Positions 53,157 to 62,945 of a stretch of 64,000 nucleotides of DNA are shown one piece after another. Made by a program: the position numbers and the translations under genes. The stretch spans positions 434,001 through 498,000 of the forward strand of contig NZ_JACJFN010000002.1 in assembly GCF_014164785.1 (NCBI RefSeq), given 5' to 3'. Each line of letters begins with the position of its first letter. Position 1 is the stretch's first letter. The notes below the pieces were generated by a model. It was not told the DNA's origin. It was given only the letters and a program-made list of their open reading frames with translations, and ran no database searches. Source of the stretch: Aquipseudomonas guryensis. GTDB lineage: Bacteria; Pseudomonadota; Gammaproteobacteria; Pseudomonadales; Pseudomonadaceae.

Positions 53157-53490
53157 AAGTTAGGCCTCTATCAGTTCGTGTGATCTATTTCGTGAGCATC
53201 TGTGAAGATGCGTAGATCTTACGAAGATGAAGCTAACGCGAGGATGACCTCAGAATTACAAAATTGAAATCTAGCACTGTAGAGGGGGAAGGTAGGAATC
53301 GCTGCAAAACATCCCTGAAATACTTAGGATTGGCAAGACCCCTTGCGCATTAAGTGCCCAGCTACGCTCCACCTAGTCAGTGTCGAGCAATTGTCGAAAT
53401 CACTGTGCCGGATAGGTACGTAGTGAAACGGACGAGAGTGCTGAGACCTCAGATTGAGCGGGTTTGCGACGCAACGGGACGCTTAAGATA
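53157..53490. other. Non-coding part of the tRNA-Ser-bounded segment
   Basis: No gene is supported. The composition is mixed and AT-richer than average. The promoter of the small secreted protein should lie in the first 100 bases (minus strand). No integrase fragment is seen. Confidence 0.5.
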
Positions 53491-53562
53491 GGGTTCAAAT
53501 CCCACCTTAACCGCCAGACAACTAAAACCCCTGAAAGAGCAGTCTTTCAGGGTTTTTTGTTC
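53491..53562 (+). repeat. Duplicate of the tRNA-Ser 3' end and terminator (att-like)
   Basis: GGGTTCAAATCCCACCTTAA.. through CCGCCAGACAA copies 52575-52605 (tRNA-Ser T-arm, acceptor and following bases) with two mismatches. The CCCCTGAAAG / CTTTCAGGG terminator is repeated too. No other part of a tRNA lies upstream, so it is not a second gene. Such direct repeats usually mark tRNA-targeted integration. Confidence 0.85.
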
Positions 53563-53747
53563 CTCTCGCCCGAAAATCCCCGGCAAGTGCTGCGCGAGCA
53601 GGTTTGCGGCTGCTCCTGATGGCTCGGATGCGCAGTCCCACTGTCGCGGATCAGGATTACTGCCAAGCCCAAGGTGCTGGACTACTGTTATAGGGAATCG
53701 ATACCCCCTCCAGCCTAGATCCAGCCCCGAGCTGGCGCGGATGTGCG

Positions 53748-56123
53748 ATGAGCGAAGCTGACCCTGGAAGCACCCTGGCCATCGAGCTCGCCCAGACGCT
53801 ACAGGGTTTGGATGGCGAGCGCTGGTTCCGCCAGATGGCCGATGGCTTGCCGCTGATCGTCTGGACGGCCCGTGCGGATGGCGTTGTCGACTATTTCAAT
53901 CGGCGCTGGTGGGACTTCATCGGAGCCAGGCCAGGCGCCCCGGACGAGAGGGGCTGGCAGAATATCCTCCATCCCGATGATCTGCCCCCTACGCTGGCCC
54001 GCTGGCAGCAGGCGCTGGTCACTGGCGAGTCCTATGAGATGGAGTATCGCTTCCTGCGGGCTGTCGACCAGACCTACCGCTGGCACCTGGGGCGTGCCGA
54101 GCCACTGCGTGAGGCTAGCGGGCAGATTCTCAAGTGGCTGGGCACCTGTACCGATATCGATGACCAGAAACGCGCCGCCGAGTCTCTGGCTGGGGTTCAG
54201 CAACGCCTGCAGGAACAGGTGCTCGAGCGCACGATGCTGATCGAGCGGGTAAATACCCACCTGCTGGCAGAAGTGCAGAAGGGCGAGTATTTGCTGCGTC
54301 AGTTGCAGTCGCACACCGATAACCTGGCGCGGATTATCGCGACCCAGACCCGTCTGGCCGAGGCCGAGCTGGATCTCGACCTATTCCTCAACCTGGTGGT
54401 GCAGCAGATGCAGGAGCTGACGCCGGCTTCAGGGGCGGCGGTCGAGTTGGTCGATGGTGAGGAAATGGTCTATCGCGCAGCATCCGGCAGCGTGGCGCCA
54501 TTCGTGGGCGTGCGCCTGGGTATTGGCAGCAGCCTGTCCGGGCTCTGTGTACGTTCGGCCACGGTGCTGATGTCGGCCGATACCGAGCAGGATCCGCGGG
54601 TCGACCAGGCTGCGTGCCGCAAGATTGGCGTGGCGTCGATGGTGGTGGCGCCCCTGTTGCTGGCGGGCAGGGCTGTCGGTGTGCTGAAGATCATGGCGTC
54701 GCAAGCGAACGCTTTTAGCGCTGCAGATGTGCAGACGTTGCAGCTGATGGCTGGCCTGCTGGGCTCGGAGCTGGGGCATCAGGTCGATTTCGAGAACAAC
54801 CAGCGCCTGCTCGCTGAGCGTACCGAGGAAGTGGCCAAGCGCATGGCTTCCGAGGCGGTGCTGCGGGCCAACATGGAGCGTACTCAACGCATCATCGAGA
54901 GCTCTCACGAAGCCTTCGTCTGCGTCAACGAACAGAGCGAGATTACCGACTGGAACTCCGAGGCCTGCCGGATTTTTGGCTGGGAGCGGGGCGAAGTGAT
55001 AGGGCGCCCGCTGACCTCGGTGATCATCCCGGAACGCCTGCGCAGCGCGCATCATGAAGGCATGGCGCGTTTCATCAAAACCGGTCAGGGGCCGGTGATC
55101 AATCGCCGGGTCGAGTTGCCGGCCCTGCGCAAGGATGGCAGCGAGCTGATCGTGGAGATCACCATCAGCACCAGTGGCAACGGCGCGGAGCGCGAGTTCA
55201 GTGCCTTCATGCGCGATGTCACCGAGCGCAAGCGCACCGAACAGGAAGTGCTGCTCAATCAGCAGTTGCTGCGTTCGGTCACCGATGCCATTCCCGCAGT
55301 GGTGGCCTTTATCGACACGCGCGAAGTGCTGCGGTACTGCAACAAGCCGTTCCTGCAGACGTTCGGCAAGATCGAAGCGCAGTGTCTGGGGCATTCATTG
55401 CTCGAATTGCTCGGTGCCGATGAATACGCCTTCATCCAGCCCCATGTGACGCAGGCCCTGGCGGGGCAGCAGACTTCCTTCGAGCGGGCGCTCAAGGTGC
55501 AGGGCAACGAGCGCTATATGGAGGCGCGCTATGTGCCGGAGCGCGATGTTGGCGGCGAGGTGCGCGGTTTCTATTTGATTCTCTGGGACATTACCGAGCG
55601 CTGGGCGCTGGAGCAGCAGTTCCGCTTGCGGGCCCTGCGCGACAGCCTGACCGGTCTGCTCAATCGTGCCGCGATCATGGAGGCACTGGAGCGTGCGATT
55701 GCCGAGCACGGGCCTGGTAGTCGCGATCTGGCCTTGCTCTACCTGGATGTCGACCACTTCAAGGAGATCAATGACAACCTCGGGCATGCCGTGGGAGACG
55801 AGGTGTTGAAGATCTTTGCCGCACGCCTGCAGCGCAGTGTGCGCACCAGCGATGTGGTGGCGCGTCTGGGGGGCGATGAGTTCGTCATTCTGTTGCAGCA
55901 CCTGTCGTCGGCCGAGCTTGCCTGTGAAGTGGCAGCCAAGGTCATCGACGCCATGGTCGAGCCGTTGCAGATTCGTCAGCACAGCCTGGCGGTCTCCACC
56001 AGCATCGGCGTGGCCATGCTCGATGCGCAGACGCCTTGCCCGGAAACCCTGCTGGAAAAAGCCGATCAGGCGCTCTACCAGGCCAAGCAGGCGGGGAGGA
56101 ATCGCTTTTCCCTGTCGCCCTAG
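53748..56123 (+). CDS. PAS-GAF-PAS-PAS diguanylate cyclase
   Basis: This 791-residue cytoplasmic sensor protein has no TM helices. Domain order: PAS/PAC (about 22-140), a coiled-coil linker (about 140-205), GAF (about 205-345), a coiled coil, PAS/PAC (about 375-495), PAS/PAC (about 500-620) and GGDEF (about 625-790). The GGDEF motif is intact (708-712). The inhibitory I-site RTSD (699-702) lies the standard five residues upstream, so it should make c-di-GMP with product inhibition. The signals are unknown. Confidence 0.94.
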   Translation: MSEADPGSTLAIELAQTLQGLDGERWFRQMADGLPLIVWTARADGVVDYFNRRWWDFIGARPGAPDERGWQNILHPDDLPPTLARWQQALVTGESYEMEYRFLRAVDQTYRWHLGRAEPLREASGQILKWLGTCTDIDDQKRAAESLAGVQQRLQEQVLERTMLIERVNTHLLAEVQKGEYLLRQLQSHTDNLARIIATQTRLAEAELDLDLFLNLVVQQMQELTPASGAAVELVDGEEMVYRAASGSVAPFVGVRLGIGSSLSGLCVRSATVLMSADTEQDPRVDQAACRKIGVASMVVAPLLLAGRAVGVLKIMASQANAFSAADVQTLQLMAGLLGSELGHQVDFENNQRLLAERTEEVAKRMASEAVLRANMERTQRIIESSHEAFVCVNEQSEITDWNSEACRIFGWERGEVIGRPLTSVIIPERLRSAHHEGMARFIKTGQGPVINRRVELPALRKDGSELIVEITISTSGNGAEREFSAFMRDVTERKRTEQEVLLNQQLLRSVTDAIPAVVAFIDTREVLRYCNKPFLQTFGKIEAQCLGHSLLELLGADEYAFIQPHVTQALAGQQTSFERALKVQGNERYMEARYVPERDVGGEVRGFYLILWDITERWALEQQFRLRALRDSLTGLLNRAAIMEALERAIAEHGPGSRDLALLYLDVDHFKEINDNLGHAVGDEVLKIFAARLQRSVRTSDVVARLGGDEFVILLQHLSSAELACEVAAKVIDAMVEPLQIRQHSLAVSTSIGVAMLDAQTPCPETLLEKADQALYQAKQAGRNRFSLSP

Positions 56124-56183
56124 GACTTTTCCTCTTCCTGCCAAGCGCTTAAGGTGCGTCGATTCTTTGCAGGGGAGCGGCCT

Positions 56184-57329
56184 ATGCGCGCCCGTTGGGA
56201 CATTTTCTGCGCGGTGGTGGACAACTACGGCGACATCGGCGTGACCTGGCGCCTGGCTCGGCAACTGGTGGCTGAGCACGGCGTGCTCGTGCGTCTGTGG
56301 GTAGACGAGCTGGCCGCGCTGCAGCGCCTGTGCCCGCAAGCCGACATTCAGGCTGCCAGCCAATGGCTGGAAGGTGTCGAGGTCTGTCACTGGCCTGCCG
56401 ACTGGCAGCCCGTGCAGCCCGGCGAGGTGGTGATCGAGGCCTTTGCCTGTCATCTGCCGGCGGCGTTCGTCAGCGCGATGGCCGCGCAGGCGCGTAAACC
56501 GCTGTGGCTGAACCTGGAATACCTGAGTGCCGAAGACTGGGTCGGCGGTTGCCATGGGCTGCCATCGCCGCAGCCGGATGGCCTGCAGAAGTTCTTCTTC
56601 TTTCCCGGTTTTACCGCGCAGACCGGCGGCCTGTTGCGCGAAGGTGATTTGCTGGCGCGGCGCCGAGCGTTCCAGGCCGATCCGGCGGCGCGCGCGACGT
56701 TTCTGGCGGGGCTGGATGTGCAGCCGCTCGATGGCGCCCGCTTGGTCTCCCTGTTCGCCTACGAAAATCCGGGCTTGGCGAGCTGGCTGGAGGCGCTAGC
56801 CGCGGATGCCCGGCCGACCCAGTTGCTGGTGCCGCAAGGGCGCATCCTCGGCGATCTGCAGGCCTGGCTGGGCGAGGCCGAGTTGCCGCCTGGCGGCAGC
56901 TGGCGGCGCGGCAATCTGCAGGTTCAGCTGCTGCCGTTCGTCCGCCAGGAAGACTACGACCTGCTGCTGTGGAGCTGCGATTTCAACGCGGTGCGCGGCG
57001 AGGACTCCTTCGTCCGCGCCCAGTGGGCCGGGCGACCGCTGCTCTGGCATATCTATGTGCAGCAGGAGCAGGCGCACCTCGACAAGCTTGAGGCGTTTCT
57101 GCAGTTGTATCTGCAAGGGCTGACGGCAGAGGCCGCCGCAGCGCTGGGTAGTTTGTGGCGGGCATGGAATAGCGGGCAGGGCATGGGCGAGAGCTGGGCG
57201 GCGTTGCAGAAAGTCGCCCCCGAGGTGAGCGCGCATGCCGAGCGCTGGTGTCTGCAACAGGCCTCTCGTCCTGATCTTGCTGCGGCGCTGGCAGAGTTTT
57301 ACCAAAATTGGCTATCATGCGCGGCTTAG
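56184..57329 (+). CDS. earP: EF-P arginine rhamnosyltransferase
   Basis: This 381-residue GT-B enzyme transfers rhamnose from dTDP-rhamnose to Arg32 of EF-P. The start at 56184 ([28 protein letters not shown]) has GGGGAG 6 bases upstream. The N-terminal [11 protein letters not shown] is the EarP signature. [40 protein letters not shown] near the C-terminus is the nucleotide-sugar site. It is directly followed by efp, which pairs enzyme and target. Confidence 0.95.
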   Translation: MRARWDIFCAVVDNYGDIGVTWRLARQLVAEHGVLVRLWVDELAALQRLCPQADIQAASQWLEGVEVCHWPADWQPVQPGEVVIEAFACHLPAAFVSAMAAQARKPLWLNLEYLSAEDWVGGCHGLPSPQPDGLQKFFFFPGFTAQTGGLLREGDLLARRRAFQADPAARATFLAGLDVQPLDGARLVSLFAYENPGLASWLEALAADARPTQLLVPQGRILGDLQAWLGEAELPPGGSWRRGNLQVQLLPFVRQEDYDLLLWSCDFNAVRGEDSFVRAQWAGRPLLWHIYVQQEQAHLDKLEAFLQLYLQGLTAEAAAALGSLWRAWNSGQGMGESWAALQKVAPEVSAHAERWCLQQASRPDLAAALAEFYQNWLSCAA

Positions 57330-57363
57330 AAATTCGTACCTCCATCAAAATCCGGATATTCGT

Positions 57364-57939
57364 ATGAAAACCGCACAAGAAATGAAGCCCAACAGTGTGG
57401 CCCTGATCGACGGTCAACCTTGGCTGATCCAGAAAGCCGAGTTCACCAAGTCCGGTCGTAACAGCGCCATCGTCAAAATGAAGCTGAAGAACCTGATCAA
57501 CGGCTCGAAGACCGAGACCGTTTACAAGGCCGACGACAAGATGGAGCCGGTGATCCTCGAGCGTAAGGAAGTGACCCTGTCCTACATCAGCGGCACTGAT
57601 TACGTGTTCATGGACCCGGAGTTCAACTCCTACGAACTGCGCGAAGAAGACCTGGAAAGCGTTCTGCCGTTCATCGAAGAAGGCATGACCGACATCTGTG
57701 AAGCCGTGTTCTTCGAAGGCAAAGTGATCTCCGTTGACCTGCCGACCACCATCGTGCGCCAGATCAGCTACACCGAAGGTTCCGCCCGTGGCGACACTTC
57801 CGGCAAGGTCATGAAGCCGGCCAAGCTGAGCAACGGTACCGAAGTCAAGGTTGCAGACTTCTGCAACATCGACGACTGGATCGAGATCGACACCCGCGAC
57901 GGTTCCTACAAAGGCCGTACCCAGGCGCCGCAGGCTTAA
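57364..57939 (+). CDS. efp: Translation elongation factor P, arginine type
   Basis: This 191-residue factor rescues ribosomes stalled on polyproline. Arg32 lies in the loop KSGRNSA, the site modified by EarP in pseudomonads. The three beta domains (KOW-like N-domain and two OB folds) are complete, ending in ..[13 protein letters not shown]. It lies 34 bases after earP, and a separate promoter is possible in the gap. A terminator follows. Confidence 0.97.
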   Translation: MKTAQEMKPNSVALIDGQPWLIQKAEFTKSGRNSAIVKMKLKNLINGSKTETVYKADDKMEPVILERKEVTLSYISGTDYVFMDPEFNSYELREEDLESVLPFIEEGMTDICEAVFFEGKVISVDLPTTIVRQISYTEGSARGDTSGKVMKPAKLSNGTEVKVADFCNIDDWIEIDTRDGSYKGRTQAPQA

Positions 57940-57964
57940 GCCTTCCGTCTGTACCGCGTGTGAC

Positions 57965-57993
57965 AAAGAGCCCGGCCATGTGCCGGGCTCTTT
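57965..57993. terminator. Bidirectional terminator between efp and the LysR gene
   Basis: AAAGAGCCCGGC / GCCGGGCTCTTT with a 5-base loop lies between convergent genes. Confidence 0.88.
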
Positions 57994-57997
57994 CATT

Positions 57998-58957
57998 TCA
58001 GCTGCCAATTGGCAGGCGGTTGTGCAGGGCCTGGTCCCAGGGCGGCGGGTGGCCGAAGCGCTCGCTGAGGAAGGCCAGCAGCAGGCGCACGCGTGGGCTG
58101 GTTTCGCGCTCCAGGCGCAGGGCGTAGATGCTGCTGGGTTCGGGGGGCGGCAAGCCGTTGTCGCAGAACAGCGGCTGCAACTCGCCGCGCAGCAGGTATT
58201 CGCTGGCCAGCCAGGTCGGCAGATGGGCGATGCCCAGGCCATTGCACACCCCGTGGATCAGGGTTTCGCAGTTGTTGCTGGTCATGCGCAGGCGACCGGG
58301 CCGACAGAGCTGCAGCTTGCCCTGGTGGGCAAAGCGCCAGGCGTAAGGCGGCGCCAGGGTGGCCCAGTCGAGGCCATCATGGCCTGCCAACTCCTGCGGG
58401 CTCAGCGGTGTGCCACGTTGGCGCAGGTAGCTCGGGCTGGCGCAGGCGATGCGCATCATCGAGGCCAGCGGTGTGGCAACCAGGCGGCTGTCACCCAATG
58501 GTCCGATGCGGATCACCAGATCGACCTCGCCCAAGTGCTCGCCGTCCAGGTCAATGAAGCTGTCGATCAGGCGCAGTTGCACATCCAGGCCGGGGTTTAG
58601 TGCGAGGAAGTCGGCAATGGCTGGGGCCAGGTGGCGGCGACCGAAAGGGCTCGGTGCGTCGATGCGGATCAGACCTTCCTGGGCGCTGCTCAGCGACACG
58701 GCCTCGGCTCTGGCCAGGCGCAGTTCGTCGAGGACGCGCCGGCTGCGTTCGGCGAAGGCGACACCCGCCGGGGTGGCTCGTACCGCGTGGGTGTTACGCA
58801 GGAACAGGCTTACCCCGAGCGCCTGTTCCAGGCTGTCCATGCGCCGTGCCACGGCCGAAGGTGTGAGCTGGTACAGGCGCGCGGCAGCGGAGAAGCTGCC
58901 GCTTTCCAGTACGGCGAGGAAAAGATCGAGTTGATCGCTGAGTTGGGGCGGATTCAT
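57998..58957 (-). CDS. LysR-family transcriptional regulator
   Basis: This 319-residue protein starts at 58957 (MNPPQLSDQLDLFLAVLESGSFSAAARLYQLTPSAVARRM). The winged helix-turn-helix spans about 5-65, followed by the linker helix and a periplasmic-binding-like effector domain. It diverges from the TSUP permease gene, so that permease is the likely target together with its own promoter. Confidence 0.94.
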   Translation of the reverse strand: MNPPQLSDQLDLFLAVLESGSFSAAARLYQLTPSAVARRMDSLEQALGVSLFLRNTHAVRATPAGVAFAERSRRVLDELRLARAEAVSLSSAQEGLIRIDAPSPFGRRHLAPAIADFLALNPGLDVQLRLIDSFIDLDGEHLGEVDLVIRIGPLGDSRLVATPLASMMRIACASPSYLRQRGTPLSPQELAGHDGLDWATLAPPYAWRFAHQGKLQLCRPGRLRMTSNNCETLIHGVCNGLGIAHLPTWLASEYLLRGELQPLFCDNGLPPPEPSSIYALRLERETSPRVRLLLAFLSERFGHPPPWDQALHNRLPIGS

Positions 58958-59057
58958 GGCATGCCTGTGCGTTATGGGCACAGCCATTGTGCATCTTTGT
59001 GCGTTTCCGATCCAAGTAGCGCTGATTAGCATGGATGCCTCTGAATGCGGAGGTCGC

Positions 59058-59810
59058 ATGCTGTTGAGTGAAGTGCTGATCAATATCGGCCTGGGTTTGT
59101 GCCTGGGGACTATCGGCGGGCTGTTCGGTATTGGTGGGGGGCTGATCGCGATTCCCATGCTCGGTCTGCTGTTCGGCCTGGATCAGCACCTGGCCCAGGG
59201 CACAGCCTTGGTCATGGTGGTGCCGAACGTGATGCTGGCGCTATGGCGTTACAACCAGCGCAATCGCCTCAATTGGCGTTGGGCCGCTGTGCTGGCGCTG
59301 GCCGGTTTCTGCTGGGCGCTGCTCGGTGCCAACCTGGCCGCCAGCCTGTCGGCAACCCTGATGCGCCAACTGTTCGTCGTCTTTCTGCTGACCCTGATGC
59401 TGTATAACGGCTGGCGTCTGTATCGGCCGGTGCCGCTGCAGAGTGCGCAAGGTGCGCCCAGTACGGGTCAGCTGGCTGTACTGGGTACTTTTGCCGGGCT
59501 GGCTGGCGGTCTGTTCGGCGTGGGCGGGGCGGTGGTAGCCACGCCGGTGCTGACCAGTGTGTTCGGCCTGAGCCAGGTGGCGGCGCAAGGCCTGGCGCTG
59601 GCAATGGCCCTGCCGAGCACCGGGGTGACCCTGGCCACGTTTGCCGCTCACGGTCAGGTTGCCTGGGGGATGGGGCTGGCGCTGTCCTGCGGCGGTCTGC
59701 TCAGCATCAGCTGGGGCGTGCGTATCGCCCACGCCCTGCCGGACAAGCTGCTGCGTCTGTTGTTCTGCGGTTTTCTGCTGGCCTGCTCGCTGGGCCTGTT
59801 GCTGCAATAG
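59058..59810 (+). CDS. TSUP (TauE/SafE) family permease
   Basis: This 250-residue membrane protein has the two-fold repeat typical of TSUP: GTIGGLFGIGGGLIAIPML in the first half and GLAGGLFGVGGAVVATPVL in the second. About eight TM helices. Members export sulfite, sulfoacetate or other organic anions. I chose the ATG at 59058 (MLLSEVLINIGLG) because GGAGG lies 4 bases upstream. An ATG at 59031 is possible. It is flanked by two LysR genes. Confidence 0.9.
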   Translation: MLLSEVLINIGLGLCLGTIGGLFGIGGGLIAIPMLGLLFGLDQHLAQGTALVMVVPNVMLALWRYNQRNRLNWRWAAVLALAGFCWALLGANLAASLSATLMRQLFVVFLLTLMLYNGWRLYRPVPLQSAQGAPSTGQLAVLGTFAGLAGGLFGVGGAVVATPVLTSVFGLSQVAAQGLALAMALPSTGVTLATFAAHGQVAWGMGLALSCGGLLSISWGVRIAHALPDKLLRLLFCGFLLACSLGLLLQ

Positions 59811-59818
59811 GTCGGCGT

Positions 59819-60673
59819 CTAGAGGCGGAAACCCTCGACGATATGCTCGGCCAGGGTTTCCGTGACCTGCGATTGGCTGTGCTGGCTGCGCAACAGCACG
59901 ATACTGGTCTGCGGCAGCGTCGGCAGGCCTTCGGCCTCGCCGATGATGCGCATGTCCGGGGTGATCAGGCTCTGCAACTGGGCGGTAACCGCCAGGCCGG
60001 CGCTGACCACGGCGAAGATCGCCGATAGGCTGGGGCTGGTGTAGGCGATGCGGTACTCGCGCTCCATGGCGTCCAGGGCGTTGCAGGCCCAGGCGCGGCA
60101 GAAACAGTCGGCATTGAACATGGCCAGCGGCATGGGCGTCTGCTCGTGGGGGCTGAAGCCGATGGCCTCGGCCCAGACGAAGCGTTCCTGGCGCAGTAGC
60201 TGACCGATTTCCTTGCCCGGCTCGCGGGTGACGATGGTCAGGTCGAGATCCTGGCGCTGCAGCAGCTGGTAGGACGGCTCGCAGTGCAGCTCCACCTGCA
60301 CCAGCGGGTAGGCCTGGGCAAAGCGCGCGAGGATGCCCGGCATGAAGCGCATCACGTAGTCGTCTGGTGTGCCGATGCGCACCGAGCCGACCATGTGCGG
60401 CTCGCGCAGGGTATTGAACACCTCACCATGCAACTTGAGGATGCGCCGGGCGTAACCCAGCAGCACCTGACCTTCGGCAGTGAGGCGTACCTGGCGGCCA
60501 TCACGTTGGAACAGCGAGCGTTGCAGCACGTCTTCTTCCAGGCGCTTCATCTGCATGCTGATAGCCGACTGGGTGCGGTTGACCGCCTCGGCCGCACGGG
60601 TGAAACCGCCCAGGTCGGCGATGGCAACGAAGCTGCGCAACAGCTCGGTGTCGATGCTTGGGTAATTGGCCAT
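59819..60673 (-). CDS. LysR-family transcriptional regulator
   Basis: This 284-residue protein has the wHTH MANYPSIDTELLRSFVAIADLGGFTRAAEAVNRTQSAISMQMKRLE and an effector domain with VGSVRIGTPDDYVM. It is convergent with the TSUP gene (8-base gap) and divergent from the DUF1127 gene. The latter is a common arrangement in pseudomonads and suggests that it regulates the DUF1127 gene. Confidence 0.94.
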   Translation of the reverse strand: MANYPSIDTELLRSFVAIADLGGFTRAAEAVNRTQSAISMQMKRLEEDVLQRSLFQRDGRQVRLTAEGQVLLGYARRILKLHGEVFNTLREPHMVGSVRIGTPDDYVMRFMPGILARFAQAYPLVQVELHCEPSYQLLQRQDLDLTIVTREPGKEIGQLLRQERFVWAEAIGFSPHEQTPMPLAMFNADCFCRAWACNALDAMEREYRIAYTSPSLSAIFAVVSAGLAVTAQLQSLITPDMRIIGEAEGLPTLPQTSIVLLRSQHSQSQVTETLAEHIVEGFRL

Positions 60674-60770
60674 TGATCAATCTCCAAGATGTCTCGTATA
60701 AGAAACATTCGTTGGATTGATCTTAATCCCAGCGCGAGACTGGCGCCAACCCCACAAGGAGGGCGTCGAG

Positions 60771-61004
60771 ATGAAAGGTCAAAAAGGTTATGCCGTAGCG
60801 CAGTCGATCAGTATCGGACGGGTACGTCCCCTGTATCTACTCAAGGCCGCCTGGGGTCAAGTAGTACGCTGGTGGCAACTGGCCGAGCAGCGTCGCCGGC
60901 TGGCGATGCTGGATGGAGATGCGCTGAAGGACATGGGCCTGAGCCGCGCCGATGTCATGCAGGAAAGCGAACGGCCGTTCTGGGACGATCCGCTCAAGCG
61001 TTGA
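60771..61004 (+). CDS. DUF1127 family small protein
   Basis: This 77-residue protein starts at 60771 (MKGQKGYAVAQS) with AAGGAGG 8 bases upstream. The C-terminal DUF1127 motif is intact: WWQLAEQRRRLAMLDGDALKDMGLSRADVMQESERPFW. Members are small, Arg-rich and often RNA-binding or stress-related. It diverges from a LysR gene. Confidence 0.92.
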   Translation: MKGQKGYAVAQSISIGRVRPLYLLKAAWGQVVRWWQLAEQRRRLAMLDGDALKDMGLSRADVMQESERPFWDDPLKR

Positions 61005-61138
61005 GCAGTGGTGTCGCGAGGTGTGGTAAAGGGCTGCTGGGATCACGCCGGCAAGCTGCCAGGACCGAGGCGCACGTGGCGGCTGGTAGCATGCCGGTTG
61101 GCTGAATTAGAAATAGGGTTTTAGAGCAAGGAGCCAGT

Positions 61139-61600
61139 ATGTCCCGTTACCACCTAGCACAACTGAATATCGCCAGCATGAAAGAGCCCCTGGAGTCGCC
61201 CGGCATGGCCGACTTCGTCGCCAATCTGGAGCGCATCAATGCCCTGGCTGAGTGCTCGCCAGGCTACGTCTGGCGGCTGCAGGACGAGGCTGGCGATGCC
61301 ACCGCGATTCGCCCGTTCGGCGAGGACGTGCTGGTCAATCTGTCGGTCTGGCAGGATGTCGAATCGCTCAGCGACTACGTATACAAGTCTGCCCATAGCG
61401 AGATGCTCAAACGCCGCAACGAATGGTTCAGCCGCCTGGGCGATGTACACATGGTGCTGTGGTGGGTGCCGGCTGGGCATCTGCCGGATCTTTATGAGGC
61501 CGCCGAGCGCTTGCGTCTGCTGCGTGAGCTGGGGCCGACTGCCGAGGCGTTCAGCTTTCGCGAGCGCTTTGTCGCACCGCTTGCCTCGCCCTGTGCCTGA
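61139..61600 (+). CDS. DUF3291 family protein
   Basis: This 153-residue soluble protein has YHLAQLNIASMKEPLESPGMADFVANLERINALAE.SPGYVWR near the N-terminus and VLVNLSVWQDVESLSDYVY, HMVLWWVPAGHLP further on. These are signatures of DUF3291, a ferredoxin-like (ABM-type) fold. GCAAGGAG precedes the ATG. Function unknown. Confidence 0.9.
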   Translation: MSRYHLAQLNIASMKEPLESPGMADFVANLERINALAECSPGYVWRLQDEAGDATAIRPFGEDVLVNLSVWQDVESLSDYVYKSAHSEMLKRRNEWFSRLGDVHMVLWWVPAGHLPDLYEAAERLRLLRELGPTAEAFSFRERFVAPLASPCA

Positions 61601-61643
61601 ATTGGGCTGGCGCTGCTGGGCAATGCGGCTAGCATAGGCCGGC

Positions 61644-62858
61644 ATGAGCCTTTCCCTGTCCTTGTCGCAAGCTCGTCGCCTGGCCCTGGCTGCCCAGGGC
61701 TTTGGTCGCACGCCGCGCGGGGGCGTCGGCCAGCGTCAGTTGCTGGCGCAGATCGAGCGCCTCGGCGTGCTGCAGATCGATTCGGTCAACGCCTTGGTGC
61801 GTTCGCACTACCTGCCGGGCTTCTCGCGTCTTGGTCTCTACCCAGTAGAGTTGCTCGACGAACTGGCCTGGGGCCAGCCGCGGCGCCGCGCTCTGTTCGA
61901 GTACTGGGGGCACGAAGCCTCGCTATTGCCACTGGAGCTGTATCCGTTGCTGCGCTGGCGTATGCGCCGTGCAGCCGATGGCCAGGGCATCTACCGGCAA
62001 CTGGCTGAGTTCGGCCGGCAGCAGCGCGAGGTCATTGCTCGTGTATTGCGCAGCGTGCGCGAGCAGGGAGCCCTGGGTGCCGGCAGCCTGACCACTCGTA
62101 CCGAGCGGGCCGGGCCCTGGTGGGACTGGAGCGCAGAGAAGCATGCACTGGAATGGTTGTTCGCCGCCGGCCAGGTGACGGTGGCTGGGCGGCGCGGCTT
62201 CGAGCGTCTCTACGACCTGCCGGAGCGAGTGATTCCGCTGGCGCAGTTCGAGCATCCCGAACTGGATGAAGACGATGCGCAGCGCCAGTTGTTGCTGCGC
62301 TCGGCAGATGCCCTGGGGGTGGCGACGGCGAAGGATCTACGCGATTACTACCGGCTGGATGCAGCCGACAGCAAGGTGCGCATCGCCGAGCTGGTCGAGG
62401 CCGGTGAGTTGCAGCATGTTGCGGTCGAGGGTTGGTCGCAGCCGGCCTATTGCCGTGGCGAGCCAAAGCTGCCGCGGCGGATCAAGGCCAGCGCGCTGCT
62501 GTCGCCTTTTGACTCACTGATCTGGGCGCGCGAACGCACCGAGCGACTGTTCGACTTCCACTACCGTCTGGAAATCTATACGCCACAACACAAGCGCGTG
62601 CATGGCTACTACGTGCTGCCGTTTCTGCATGACGAGCGCTTGCAGGCGCGCCTCGACCTGCGCAGCGAGCGGGCGCAAGGGCGCCTGGCGGTGCATGCCG
62701 TACATGTGGAGGAAAGTGGCTTGGACGAAGACGCACTGCTGGCGCTGGCGAGGCAGCTGAACGCGCTGGCTAGCTGGTTGGGGCTGCAGCGGGTAGTGCT
62801 CAACTGCCGGTCGGCAGAGGCCACACGCTTGCGGCCTCTGTTGGCGAGTGACCTGTAG
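61644..62858 (+). CDS. ycaQ: YcaQ-type DNA glycosylase (crosslink repair)
   Basis: This 404-residue winged-helix protein of the AlkX/YcaQ family opens DNA interstrand crosslinks and removes N7-alkylguanines in E. coli. The catalytic QxD is Gln44-Ile45-Asp46 (LGVLQIDSVN). FEYWGHEASLLPLELYPL and SPFDSLIWARERTERLFDFHYRLEIYTP are further family signatures. It starts 43 bases after the DUF3291 gene. Confidence 0.92.
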   Translation: MSLSLSLSQARRLALAAQGFGRTPRGGVGQRQLLAQIERLGVLQIDSVNALVRSHYLPGFSRLGLYPVELLDELAWGQPRRRALFEYWGHEASLLPLELYPLLRWRMRRAADGQGIYRQLAEFGRQQREVIARVLRSVREQGALGAGSLTTRTERAGPWWDWSAEKHALEWLFAAGQVTVAGRRGFERLYDLPERVIPLAQFEHPELDEDDAQRQLLLRSADALGVATAKDLRDYYRLDAADSKVRIAELVEAGELQHVAVEGWSQPAYCRGEPKLPRRIKASALLSPFDSLIWARERTERLFDFHYRLEIYTPQHKRVHGYYVLPFLHDERLQARLDLRSERAQGRLAVHAVHVEESGLDEDALLALARQLNALASWLGLQRVVLNCRSAEATRLRPLLASDL

Positions 62859-62915
62859 CAGCCAGCTTGCTGGCGATCCGCGTCGCCACTGATCGCCAGC
62901 AAGCTGGCTCCTACA
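62854..62915. repeat. REP/BIME-type inverted repeat (family 2)
   Basis: TGTAGCAGCCAGCTTGCTGG.. (62854-62878) and ..CAAGCTGGCTCCTACA (62891-62915) are 25-base arms with one mismatch. This is the same element as at 17301-17369. The first arm overlaps the ycaQ stop codon, so the repeat begins inside the gene end. Confidence 0.9.
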
Positions 62916-62945
62916 AAAACGGGGTCGCAGCCCCGTGATTGCAAC

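Noticed and set aside
53438-53516. Second tRNA gene suggested by the T-arm and acceptor end at 53491
   Set aside because: No D-arm, anticodon arm or 5' acceptor strand lies upstream; only the 3' end is copied.
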